NCBI GenBank assembly: GCA_020746105.1 | Contig: CM036619.1 | Span: 53,552,635 to 53,616,634, forward strand | From: Trogon surrucura | Lineage: Eukaryota; Chordata; Aves; Trogoniformes; Trogonidae | Length of the DNA stretch: 64,000 nt | Direction of reading: 5' to 3' | In this document: one piece after another, positions 22,060 through 33,700 of the stretch | Position numbering within the stretch: position 1 is the stretch's first letter | How the letters are laid out: each line of letters starts with the position of its first letter | Program-made: the position numbers and the translations under genes | The notes under the pieces: generated by a model | What the model was told of the DNA's origin: nothing | Database searches by the model: none | The model's input: only the letters and a program-made list of their open reading frames with translations

Positions 22060-25000
22060 ATGCTGAAGATTTGCAGGTATGGGTCTACACCTTTTCTTGA
22101 CAGTTTGGCTTCAGATCACAGAGTAATTTTCAACAAATTTAATTTACTAACTTAAGCTTAGCCAAAGATAAATTCCCTGTCCTCAGAAACTCAGCACCTA
22201 AACAGCTGTGTCTCACACACTACTTCGGAGAGGGAGTATCTTAATCACGAAGCTTAAACAGTGCCACAGTCTGGAAACATAATAGTGGCTCCAAATTTTT
22301 CTTGTTTTGAATCTATTTACGTAATAGTCTTCAGTTGGTGGCTCACAAGTGAATGTCCACTCTCAGACCATCTGGCATGGCTCACACCAAAGACTCCACA
22401 CAGCTGCAACCCAAGTGGACAAGAGGCCAGAAGGATGACGCCGCCATAAGCAGAGTCCTCTAGGAGAGAGTAAAGCTTGGGAAACACATAACAGGGTATA
22501 TAGATGGCTGTAATCACTCTAATAGCTAAATTGCTAATGGCAATAACACTGCATGAATAATAGTAACAGTGTAAAACTGATTCCACTGAAAAAAATGCAT
22601 GATAAAAAAATATATCTTGCTTTCAAATGTGTTTTCAAACCCTGTTTGTTTTGTGGATTGCTTCCTGTATCCTTAAAGAGATCCAACTCTGACAAAAATA
22701 TAAGAAATAAGTCTTTTTTCTCTTTCAGCTTCCTTTCATTTCCCTTCACTAACCGTTTTTGTTGTAAAGACTTAATTCTCTTTAAAATTTCAGGGCAGTT
22801 AACCCAGCCTTTTCTTGCTTCAACACATATTACTACCAGATTTTTTTTCCGCAAAAGGTGTTTTCTATTTTGGCTCAATTTCGTGACGAAGAGTAAATTT
22901 TTCTGCAACCTTGAAAAGAAGAATCAACTCATTTTAAAAGTCTATTTCAAATTTCTGAATGTTAATTGATTTCCATCTCAGGAGTCTTTTTTCTACTTTC
23001 TGGGCTGTTTTGCACACATAAGAGCATTTTCCTTCCAGTTAAGGAAATCTAGTTTGGCATCTTTCCCCCCACCATTTTCTCTTACAGTTGTAGGCTTTGC
23101 AAGGGACGTAAATGAGAACAATCCTGCTTTTACTATGGCTTTCATCAATATGTTCTTTTCTCTAACTGATGGGAAATATGATATGTTGGGAAATAAGGGG
23201 ACGTTGGAAGAAGAAAATAGCATGAGGTTGTTCCCTTTAGCAGAAACCACTGGTGACAGGAGAAATTGAGGAAAAACTACATTTCTTATTTTGCTATCCT
23301 TCTCTCTGAACAGCTTCAGAACTGATGCATCTTCACTCCCAGCCCATCTTCAGTGTTACAGTCTGTCTGACTTTCTAGCATTATTAATTCCCTTTTTGGA
23401 GCTAGCTCTAGGCTGACCTGCATGAGGAACTTCTAGGCAACTCCCCCTTGTCATGACACTGTATATGTCTGACTGAAAATTCATTGAGATCTAAAAATCT
23501 TGTTCAAATAAAGTCAACAGACTTGACATGAGGCCCAAAATGTCATTCGATTTAAAAAAAATTACTGAAAATAGCCCCAAGACCTTCTGTGTTTATTGCC
23601 TCTCAATGATTCCTGCATGAAATATGCTCAAATTGTAGATAAAACAATATATTTCTTCCTTGTTTCCTGACTTGAAATCTTTGCCTGGTGTCTGAAGTCA
23701 TTTTACATGTTTCCTATAAGTTCAGGAGGTCATATTAGGTCATGCTGGCAAAAATGTGGTTTCAGCAGCAGCATGGTATATGCAGCTCTTGAAGGAAAGA
23801 AATAAACCAGTACTTATTACAGTTCTTTTTGTTATCTGTTGTCATGAAGTTCCCACACGAATGACTGAACAGATGATTCTGAGTGTCTTACACGCCATAA
23901 AGAAACTGAGAGAGTGTGTTACCAACAGAACTGAGCAAGCCTTCAGTGGGTGCAGCAAAGAGTACCAGTCAGACCATGCCGTGTCTCCTGGTCTAAGAGC
24001 AAAGACATGTGATATACGATGACCCATTCCACCACCATGTCTGTGCTTGCAAAATGAAGACGTGAAAACTGCAGCGGGGATCTGTGAGGCACTGTGAGTA
24101 GACTTCTTTCAGCAAAGATTTACTGAAATGCCATAAATCAAGTGACTTGGGAAAATTAGGAGATATGATAGTAAAGGAAAATTAAAGCAAAAAAAAAAAA
24201 AGGAGATGGAAAGAAAGATGACAAAAGAGAGTTGAAGTTCAAAGAGGAAACTAACCTTCAAGTACTAAGTGTCACTGGTATTAGCTGCCTGGACATACTG
24301 TAGAAAATCTCTCTCTTTAGCAAAGAATTCTGAGCAACTTTTACTGAACTAATGTTGTCTTTGACAGGTTGATATCTTTGATGTGGTGTTTCCCTAGGCA
24401 ATAGCACAAATTAGCAGGATTTTTTATTTGCAAGAGTCTCAAGAGTGAATTTTTTTCCTCTCCTGTGTTTTACTTAATCTCGACAAAAACTTTCCACAGG
24501 ACTGTAGATTTTGTCCTAACAGAGCTATATAAAGAGCTTCTTCCAGCCCACTTCCATGTGTGACCAGACTTTGTTGTCTAGAGATTTCACAGAAAACACC
24601 AATGAAAGATCTGTGTAAAGATAGTGACAATCAATTACGTCACCATGATCAATTTTCATTTACCTTTGATCCCGTGTATAAGTAACTTATTCATGCGGGT
24701 TTCTGTGAAAGAAAACCCAATGGCTAATACCTCTTCCGCTGTATGATTATTGTTATACTAGAGATTTGATACTGCAAGTAGTCAGTGTTATTAACATTCC
24801 CTGTTTTGCAAAGCAGAGAGTTGCTGCATTCACCTGTCCTAGGGCTGAGCAGCAGTTCCTAGCCTGGTGTTCCTGAAGGATATACTAAAAATAAGTAAAT
24901 ATATAAATAAGACTTTTCTGTCTTCATCAACTTTACTGTATTGCAGATAACTTACTATGGGAAAGAAAAAAGTGATGTGGAATTAAGTATATGGGCAGAA

Positions 25001-26619
25001 CGGACAGCATTTTTGGTATCTGATAAACCTTGATCTTTGATAAATGCAGATATTTTTAATCCTGGAGCTCAAAACAGACCTAGAATTCCCATAGATTAAA
25101 GCATTGAATTGAAATAGATGTGCAGTACGTAATGTGTTTTGCTTTTCCTCAGATGAAAGGTCTTAGTCTATCCTTTGTACAATGCTCAGGGTACTTCAAG
25201 GTCTTTGAAAGTTCTCTGTCAATCTTCCCTGACAGGTCCCATGGCTGCTGATGAATCATCCCTGTTAGATAAGACCAGAATCTCTATATGAATTTTAATT
25301 ACTGCTTTTGGCATTTAAACATTGCACAAATACCTAAAACAGGAATACAGCCAGGCTACCTACATGCTGGAGTAACAAATTCATTCTGTAAGGCCATAGA
25401 TATTTTCATCTAGCCTTCAAGGGATCTGGGGTTTTCCATTTAAATCACATTTCTATACCTTCTCTCCAAATACCTCATTCATACATCCCTCCCCTCTCTC
25501 CTTGACTCACTGTCAAGGCTCCACTGAGGTTCTCCCAGGCAGTAGAGTGGCAAGTGTTACAGTGGCAAGAGAGGTAGCTTTATCAGTAGTTTACACTGTG
25601 ATTACACAAAGTGCAAAGGTATAATTTGTGGCAACTCAAAGGCAAATTGTAGTTCACTGTAAATTAAAACACTACTCTGGCTTGAAATTTCTGTTTCTTT
25701 CTTTTGTTTTGGTTCTCTATTTTTATGGTATTTTTCTGTCTGCAAATAAATACCATAAAAATAGAGAGGTTTTCGTAGTTGTTCTGATTAATAACTCTAC
25801 AGGGGGAAAAAAGGAATCATTTGTCTCGCTTCATTTTATTTTCAGACTGAGTTCCTACAAGAGGGAGGCTTAAGCAGTCACACTTACTGTCCATCTGCCT
25901 GTTCATCTGTTGAGCTGTCTGTAAGTCCTCATTTCACAATAGCTATTTGAGCCCACTAGCCACTTTCAGTCCAATTTGACAAATGTCATCATAAAATCAG
26001 GAGTGGGCACCAAATTAGAGCACTGAAAGGATGGCAGCAGCAAGCTGGCCAATCAGTGTGTGAACACTGCCTGGCCAGTGGGTGTGTGCTCCAAACTAGC
26101 CAGAGCAAGGCATCCCTCAGACATGACATCAGGCAGGAGAGACCGGGGACATTTCACAGCTGATGTTTAACATCTGTGCCACCTCAGCCACTAATGGAAT
26201 ACTTGTTAATGAAACATATCAAATCTGTAACTGGTTGTTTACTTGGTACACAGTTGTACACCAACATCTGTCTTGTTATGAGCATGGCATATTTGCTGTT
26301 GGATAGGTTGGACGGCATCTGCTCTATGTCTCACACTCATTTAAGCTCAGGAGAGCATTTGCTCTGCATCTGTTCTGCCAAAATGCTCTGCATAGGGAGC
26401 AGGAAGGAAAGCTGCCTTTGCCTTGACAGAGGGAAGACATTCTTCTTTTCCTGGAATCAACTGAGTTCCCTTTGGTGGAGAAGCCCTCCCGCTCTTACAT
26501 AAGGATGAGGCAGTCAGGTAAAGTGAGCAGGAGAGGCAGAAGCAGGGACTGGAAGACTCCCAGGTGGAGCAGGGAGATGGCACATATGCAGTTCCTTGTG
26601 ATGGCACATACGCTTGTGC
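22060..26619. other. Unique AT-rich DNA, no gene recognised
   Basis: The longest frames are 22553-22969 plus (138 codons) and 22534-22908 minus (124 codons). They overlap on opposite strands and are Lys/Phe-rich, as expected from A/T-rich tracts, so neither is taken as a gene. The only structure I noted is the hairpin at 25714-25767. Confidence 0.5.
25714..25767. repeat. Inverted repeat: perfect 20-bp stem, 14-nt loop
   Basis: The arm at 25714-25733 (core CTCTATTTTTATGGTATT) is the exact reverse complement of 25748-25767, with a 14-nt spacer (25734-25747); one more G-T pair can extend the base. It is AT-rich. A 20-bp perfect stem is well beyond the usual chance hairpins seen here. It may be a folded inverted-repeat remnant, an RNA hairpin, or a short inverted duplication. 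Confidence 0.75.
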
Positions 26620-27142
26620 TCAGGCCCCTGTAGCACCTGCAGTACCATGTTCAGCTCTGGGGACCCCAGTAAAAAAAAAAACCTGGACCTGCTCACATGG
26701 GTCTAGAGTAGGGCCACAAAGATGATCAGGGTGCTATAGCACCACCCTAGGACGACAGGCTGAGAGAATTGGGGATATTCAGCCTGGAGAAGATAAGGCT
26801 CTGAGGAGACCTTGCAGTCCCTGAAGGGGGCCTGTGGAAAGAAGTGAAAAGACTCTTTGTTGGGGAGAGTAGTGATAGGCCAAGGGACGATAATTTCAAA
26901 CTTGAACAGATTAGTTTTAGACTATATATTATTGAGGAATTCTGTTATGAAGGTGGTGAGAACTGGAGCAAGTTGTCCAGAGATGTTGTGGAAGCCTCCT
27001 TCCTGGAATTCTTTAGGATATGTTTGGATGCATCTTTGAGTAGTGTGGTCTAGTGGGAGGTGTCCCTGCTTATGGCAGGGGGGTTGGAATTACATGAACT
27101 TTAAGGTCGCTTCCAATCTAAACCATTCTATGATTCTATGAT
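26620..27142 (+). mobile_element. CR1 LINE 3' fragment, plus strand, copy F
   Basis: Sense-oriented CR1. GTTCAGCTCTGGGGACCCC (about 26648) and GGGCCACAAAGATGATCAGG (26712-26731) are the usual CR1 region before the C-terminus. The C-terminal protein follows, and the 3' end has GGTTGGAATTACATGAACTT and a tail ATTCTATGATTCTATGATG at 27125-27143. The left limit is approximate because similarity fades before 26640. Confidence 0.82.
26844..27053 (+). pseudogene. CR1 ORF2 C-terminal tail (copy F)
   Basis: The open frame reads RLFVGESSDRPRDDNFKLEQ and later ENWSKLSRDVVEASFLEFF, a decayed version of the CR1 C-terminus (compare [18 protein letters not shown] in copy A). It ends at the normal CR1 stop. 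It contains no catalytic domain. Confidence 0.7.
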
Positions 27143-30100
27143 GCATATCATCTAACAGCTGCTGCACTGCAGACAGTCATGCAGTCACTGGCCTGTGAAC
27201 AAGCTGGAGGTGTCTACCTTACAAATGCCCAGCTGTAGTTTTCTGTGCAGCCCTCTCCTATTCATATTCTGACACAGTCTAAGTTTCCTCTGGTGTAAAC
27301 TGTTCAGATTTCCAGTGTATGCTCCAGTAAAACCCTTTTCTTGTTGCTCAAAGGCCATCTAGCGCTGCTCACATGTTTGTTTTGAACAAACTGTTGAGGC
27401 AGAGTCACCTCAAGGATTTAGCTGGCTCTGGCTCCCATGACACTGACCAAATTTTCCTGATGTTAGTCCCTCCCTTCCATATACATCATATTACCACTGG
27501 TCAGGGACTGAAAAATCAGTTAAGGTCCTTGCTTGACATTGTATGTAGTGGGAGATACAGGAAGAGGAACAAGTGGCAGGAGTAGTATTCAAGGATTGCT
27601 GGCACTGATTTCTCTCAGTTTTGACATCATCTCCCCCTTTCCTTCTCTCTTGAGTTGCAACTGTCTTCCAAGTCCAAAATTTGAAATCAAAGCGCCAGTC
27701 TGCATAATGATTCCAGATATTCCAACCTGGCATATCTGGAAGCATCTACAAATACACACATACTGTCAGCAGAGGCCCATGTAGCACACAGAATTTGTAA
27801 GATGAAAGAGAGGAAACTAAAACTTTAGGGCAGAAATTACATGGGGCAAAACCACACATAGATTTATAGGTGTGGAGCTTTTAACAGACATGCATAGATC
27901 TTCCTGGAGAAAGGAGTTGGTTTTGTTCTTGCTACTCTTTTGACACAGCAATTATTGACAAGCTGTTGCAAGCAGCTGGGGTGAAGGGAAGGGGTTGCTT
28001 TGTATCAAATGGCTAAATATGGGAAGAAGCCAGAATATGAAACTAAAATAATAAGCTTCCAAAAAAGCAGAATTCAACAACTGAGGGAGCAGGAAAAAAA
28101 TGGAAAGATAACTTGAGAGATATGTCACATCAGGAAAAGTGCCAAATTGGAGGAAAGGAAACAAAAGGAAAGGCAAGACAAGGAAAGGAAAGGCAAGGAA
28201 AGAAAAGGCAAGGCAAGGCGAGGAAAGGGTTATGGCACAAGTATAAGGATAAATCATTTCAATGTGAAGAAAAGATGAAATTATCATAGGAGGTCAAAAT
28301 GTCTGTATTAGAAACTTTCTAAGCACCCGCAGGTATTAATGGACTCATAGAAAATTGGAAATGGGAGTAAATTTCTTGCTGAAGAGCTTAAAGATAGACC
28401 ATCTCTTCATTGTTTCTGTATTCACAATAAATATGTCTTGTGAATGCATTTCATTTTGATAAGGGATTAGGTGTACAGAAAACAGGTTTTGAAATGGTTT
28501 TGAAAGTATTAAAAAACACCAGGCATGTTCAACACAGCACAGATTGCTCAAATTCACTCCTGTTTAAATCACTACTCAAACTGATGTTAACAAATGTTGT
28601 TAGGAGCTTGATTAGAAGAGGGACTGGAAAGAGACAAGCACAGCATATACACAAAAAGAGGGGAAAAGAAGTAATATGCTGATCAGCCTAAATCCAAGTT
28701 ACTAGATACTAGAAACTGTGAGACCTGAAAGCCTTGAGACAATAAAAAAGGTAAAGAAATCCACCAGTCAGAGGTTATCAAGAATCAAATGAGTCCAGTT
28801 GACTCAATTTCATCCTGAGACCAATATCCCAGGCACAGAGCATGGTATGGCCAGATGGGCAGCAGATTTGCAGAAGACATGGGAGCTACAGTAAGCAATG
28901 ACTTTGTCTATTCTTCCTCAGCACAGCGGTCCTATCAAAGCACCAAATGCCCTACTGAATTAACAGAGCTCGCACGCCTGAAACACAGTGGAAGTAATCA
29001 TTTTGCTCTAGCTGGTGTTATTTAGGACCCATCCCTAAGGCCGGTTTTCTAGGAGACAAGGAAGAGTGATAATACATCTGAAAAACACAACTTAGAAGAA
29101 AAGACTGAAGGAGCTGGGTTTGCTGAGGCTAGGAAATAGAAGGGGAAGGAAAGCACACTAATTTGTTTTCCGTGTTTGAAAAACCTATGTGAAAAAAATC
29201 CTTACAAGTTTTTTTTTTCAGATTTACTGAGGAAGTGAGAAGAAGAAACTAATTAGATTTAAAACAAAGGAGATTTAGGTTAGCTGCTGCAAAACAGTTT
29301 TAAATGATAAATAGTTATATACTTCAATTCACGCACATGCACACACACGTGCAACAGGATTGAGGAATTTTTACGTCTGGAGATTTTAAGAACAATTAGA
29401 GTGACACTTGTTAAGAACATTTATTAGACACTTCTGATCATCTTCTTACAGGGTTATGGATAAAGTGAGCTCTTGAAGATTTTCAGCCCCATGGTATATT
29501 TTGGTTTTATTTCTAGGCACAGATTTTTTCTTTATAATCAAACAGTGGCATTTTCACTGAGTTTGTTTGAAATGGGACTGATTTATACACCGTATGACAA
29601 CCACAATTCATGGACTCTGTCAACAAGTAAAATTAAGTAGGTTATCCTAACAAAGCATCAATCTGAATTACTGAGACTTTTTTCTTCTAACAGAGAATCA
29701 GTCTACAAGGTCTTGACATCTGCCAATACTTAGCATAAAGAAAAAAAAAAACTTTGAAGAAGACTGGCTTTAAGGTGAGCTTCAACTGCTAAGAAATACT
29801 TTCTGCCTTGATTGAGGCATATATTCCCTTGGAAATGAGGCATTGGACTCAATTCACAAACTGCACATTTTGTGGTGAGAGAAGACCCATAGCACTGTTT
29901 TATAGCACTGCTGTGACTATTGCTTCTCTGAGGGCATTCTTTTAGTCATTACTCTTGATATGATTATACTAGCCAGGTAAAGATAATTTAAAGCTGATTT
30001 TTCCTGAGGCAAAGCCAAAAAATCTCTTGGATGCAGAGAAATGTCTCTAATGCCTTCTCTACTAACGGTTAAATAGAGTAACTGGTTCTTCACATTCAGG

Positions 30101-30505
30101 GTTCTTAATTTCCCAGGCTGCAGCACGCCATGTCTAATTATATTAGTCACAAGGTATAAGGTTCCCTGGTAGAATGTAACACAATGTGACTGATGTAACC
30201 AACTTTGATGTGGGCATGCATCCCTCAAACATTCCTTGCTATTAGGTGCATCAGCCATCTCAGACCAAAGCTTCCTTATGTTCTATGCAGTCCCAGTATC
30301 TTCTTCTGTTCAACACTAGGATCTGAATTAATGACCACGGGAAACTCAGCTTCGAAAAATGTTTATACTCTCAAAAGGAACAAATCTCCCTACACTAGGA
30401 TTTCGGTTTTGCTATTTTTCGTTGCATTCCTTCTCTAATGTTCTCTATCAAGCTTTTGGGCTTGTCATAGATTGATAGTTACACAATGCAGATCATATTA
30501 GTGTC
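27143..30505. other. Unique AT-rich DNA with a purine-rich tract, no gene recognised
   Basis: The frames are short. The 27952-28287 minus frame repeats LAFPFL-type units only because it reads the purine-rich tract at 28149-28229. There is a poly-A run at 29740-29751 and a short CA/CG-type repeat at 29330-29352. Confidence 0.5.
28149..28229. repeat. Purine-rich simple repeat (GGAAA/GGCAA)n
   Basis: About 80 bases of AAGG, GGAAA and GGCAA units, nearly all purine on the plus strand. Such tracts expand by slippage and can form triplex-prone DNA; this one is interrupted by scattered C. Confidence 0.75.
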
Positions 30506-30785
30506 GTAGAATCACAGAATCATAGAAAGATTGGAAAGGACCTTTAAGATCATCAAGTCCAACCTACAGCCCTACACCACCCTAACACTAAACTGTTTCC
30601 TGAAGTGCCACATCCAGCTGCTTTTTAAACGCGTCCAGCGATGGTGACTCCACCACCTCCTTTGGTAACCCATTCCAACGCTTCACCACCATTTCGGTGA
30701 AGAAGTGTTTCCTAATATCCAATCTAAACTTCCCCTGGCACAACTTGAATCCGTTCCCTCTTGTCCTGTCGCTGTTCACTAGGGA
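30506..30785 (-). mobile_element. CR1 LINE 3' fragment, copy G
   Basis: It starts on the plus strand with GTAGAATCACAGAATCATAG and GATCATCAAGTCCAACC, followed in reverse by the CR1 C-terminus: [20 protein letters not shown] and [20 protein letters not shown]. It ends near 30785, about 280 bp in all. It is closest in style to copy C. Confidence 0.85.
30588..30785 (-). pseudogene. CR1 ORF2 C-terminal tail (copy G)
   Basis: About 65 codons of the CR1 C-terminus in an open frame to the CR1 stop. The open frame's start (30824) lies outside the element. No catalytic residues remain. Confidence 0.65.
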
Positions 30786-33700
30786 AAGGAAACTTGAAGC
30801 ACAATACTTATCTTTCTTCCTCAAACAAGGAATCTGGTTGGGAAAAGAAAGAAATGGGAAGTTTCCTAAAAATTAGAAAGTGAACGGCAAAGTTGGGATC
30901 TGAGATTCCTAAAATATTAAAGTAGTTCTTATAAATTGCTCTTGGACAATCTCCAAATGATTTAAAACACTGAAGGACTCAGGGGCAGATTAAACTAGAG
31001 TTATACAGTCTATTCACTTCAATGTGCTGGGACAAATTGAATGAGCAGACAGAGCACATTTCTAAACTGAGGAACATGTCCTACTTTTGCTTACTTTTTT
31101 GTGTATTTGGGGGGGGTGGTGTGTTAAATTACTTAAGTTGTTGGTTCTTCACATTTTGCTTTCCTAGAAAACCATATATTAGACTAGAAAATGCTTTCTC
31201 TTCAACTTTAGTTTTGGTACATTAACCAGTGCAACTCTTTCAACGTTTTCTAATCTTCACTGTCAAATGCAGTACAGCCATGCACAGCAGTCCGTAAAAT
31301 ATTCGATTGTGTTCTCAACACAGTGAAGCATAAACCACAGTCCCCAAAAGGATGGAATAATATAAGCAAGAGAAAAATAGTCCCTTATAAAACACAAACT
31401 GCATGCCACAGTAATGTAGAGAAAAATATGCAACACGCTTCCTTCACCAGTGTCACTGCGTCTTCAGTCAGCCACATCCTTTGTGTGCTCAGTGTTCACT
31501 GAATATTTAAGTTATGCTAAAACATTTAATAAATAATGTATTAAACATCTGACGATCTGTCAACTCCAACTACACCAGAAACTGTTAAAAAACAGGCAAG
31601 TGCTTTTATCACGGATTGTGCTCTGCACCAGTTTGTTATTTGCACTGCATGAATAATTTGTGATTCTAAAAGTAATATTAAAACCCATTTCCCAATGGTA
31701 TCTACATATACTGCACTGTACTGCTAGGTCCTACAACATGAAATATTTAAATAATTGGAATATTTTTTGTGAGGCAGTAGAAGAGACATTATCAGGGGGA
31801 AGTGGAAAGTAGAGGATGTGTAAAATATTTCATAGTGCAAGCTTTCTCAGACTGTACAAAATACAGCAAATAAACCCATGTAATATTAATAGAGAGAGAG
31901 AAAGGAAACTTACTGAAAAGCCATTTCCTTGTGCTCTCAGTGGATTTTATTTTTCTTTCTCCAGTTTTGTTCTGGTTTTACTTTTCTAGATTCTTTCTTT
32001 CAACAGATCAAATTCCTTCAGATAATAGGATGGACTCCTCAGGGCAAAAATGCACACAGTCAACAGACAAGTCACCACTGGTTGCAGTGGGGGTACTGTG
32101 TTTTTCCTATTCTGCAGAAATATATGTAAGGCTAATTATCTTCCAGCAGCACTGATTTTCCCTAACATCCAGCACTAAGGAAGGACACTACTGCATGGGG
32201 CAGGGATGCAAGTGAATGACAGTGGCATTTCCTGACCTCCTGCTTGGAAATCAAATGACTTTTTGTATACTTCTGTGTCAAAATTCCCACAAATTTCAAA
32301 ACACCTTTTGATTAAAAAGATTGGCTTTAAAGGTTGTGGACTACCATAAGTCTTGACCTGGTCAATCGAAAGTCAGGAGTGTCACAAGATGCTTCTTTTA
32401 GTGGTTTTGATTGTTTCACACTGAAATCTCCCTGTGGAGTGATGAGACATTGAGAGGAAGCAATCATGCCTACAGAGCCCCTCCATTAGACTTCCAAGAT
32501 TACTGCAAAACTTGCAGAACTATAAAATATTACTGTGCATGATTTAGGTACTTTTTCCTAGATGCTTCTTAGTCACCAAAATCAGGTCCAATGTAGTGGA
32601 CGACTTCTACCTCTCAATGCCCAGAAGTCGACTTACTGACCAGTCTTTCTAAGCATTACATATCAGAGGTTCAGCACATTGTAACAGGACATTTACTCGT
32701 AGTTGCAAAAGGAAAACCACCAAAATAATTCATGTGGAAAGTCAGGGAAAAAAAGAGAAATTCAATAGAAAAGTCAAAAAAAAGACTTAGATTAGAGAAA
32801 TTTTGAACTATGGCTGTTGCCAAAGTCCTGTACTGGGAGCAGGATTCTAAGATTTCTCCCTTTGCCTCAGTGTGCATTTCTGCTTTTCTTTTTGAACACT
32901 GCATTTCCCTCCTGCAAGCCTTTGTTTGGGCAGCAAAATCCTCAGGGCAGAGCAGTAATTGCCTTTTATGATACATGTGTACAATGCTTCACACAATGGG
33001 ACCTTAATCTCCTAATAAATGGCACTCAAAGAGTAAATCTGTCACTTTTCTAAAAATACTTGGTTCATTAAAAATAATAGAGGAAAAATAGTCATTACAC
33101 ACATTGTACATGTTTGAATTGAACTGGTGCTGTGGTCTATTTCTAATATTTGCTTTAGATGAGGACCCTTCTCTTTCTCCCCTGTTTTTCCTTCCTCATG
33201 AAAACAGATTCTGATTATGGGCGTAGCTTCCCTCCTATGCCTGCATTCAGTTTTTTATTCGTATTCCTTTTGTGATTTTATTAATAAGCTGTTGGAGGAT
33301 ACTTCAAAAACTGTAAGTACACGTGTGTGTGTGTATGCATACATGCACCTACACATCAAAAACGGTGGCTCTGCTGAGTGATTTCTTCTGACATCTGTGT
33401 TGTCAAGCTATTGTAGAAATGAAAAAGATGTAAGCTGTATTGAAAGAATAAGATCTTGCTATAAAACATCTCCAGCAGCTTTTAAAGAATGCAGCTGACA
33501 GAACAAATCAAAAGATCTAATGAGCTAAAAAAAAAAAAAAAAGGAAAAGTGAGGCTACACAAAGTAACGGCAATGTCCAAGGATGAAGGCCCTTGTGAGA
33601 ACCACTTTTCACTCAGTTTAGGCAGGAAAACCCCCAGAAGCCCCCAGAAATGCTGCTCTGACCATGGGACTGTATGTCCAAAGCAAGGTTTCCACCCTTC

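Noticed and set aside
22534..22969. Overlapping frames of 138 (plus) and 124 (minus) codons
   Set aside because: Both arise from one stretch low in stop codons with A/T-rich runs, are Lys/Phe/Leu-heavy, and show no domain. Two real genes on opposite strands here are unlikely.
27952..28287. Apparent membrane-like protein with repeated LAFPFL units (minus)
   Set aside because: The hydrophobic repeat is just the translation of the purine-rich simple repeat at 28149-28229.
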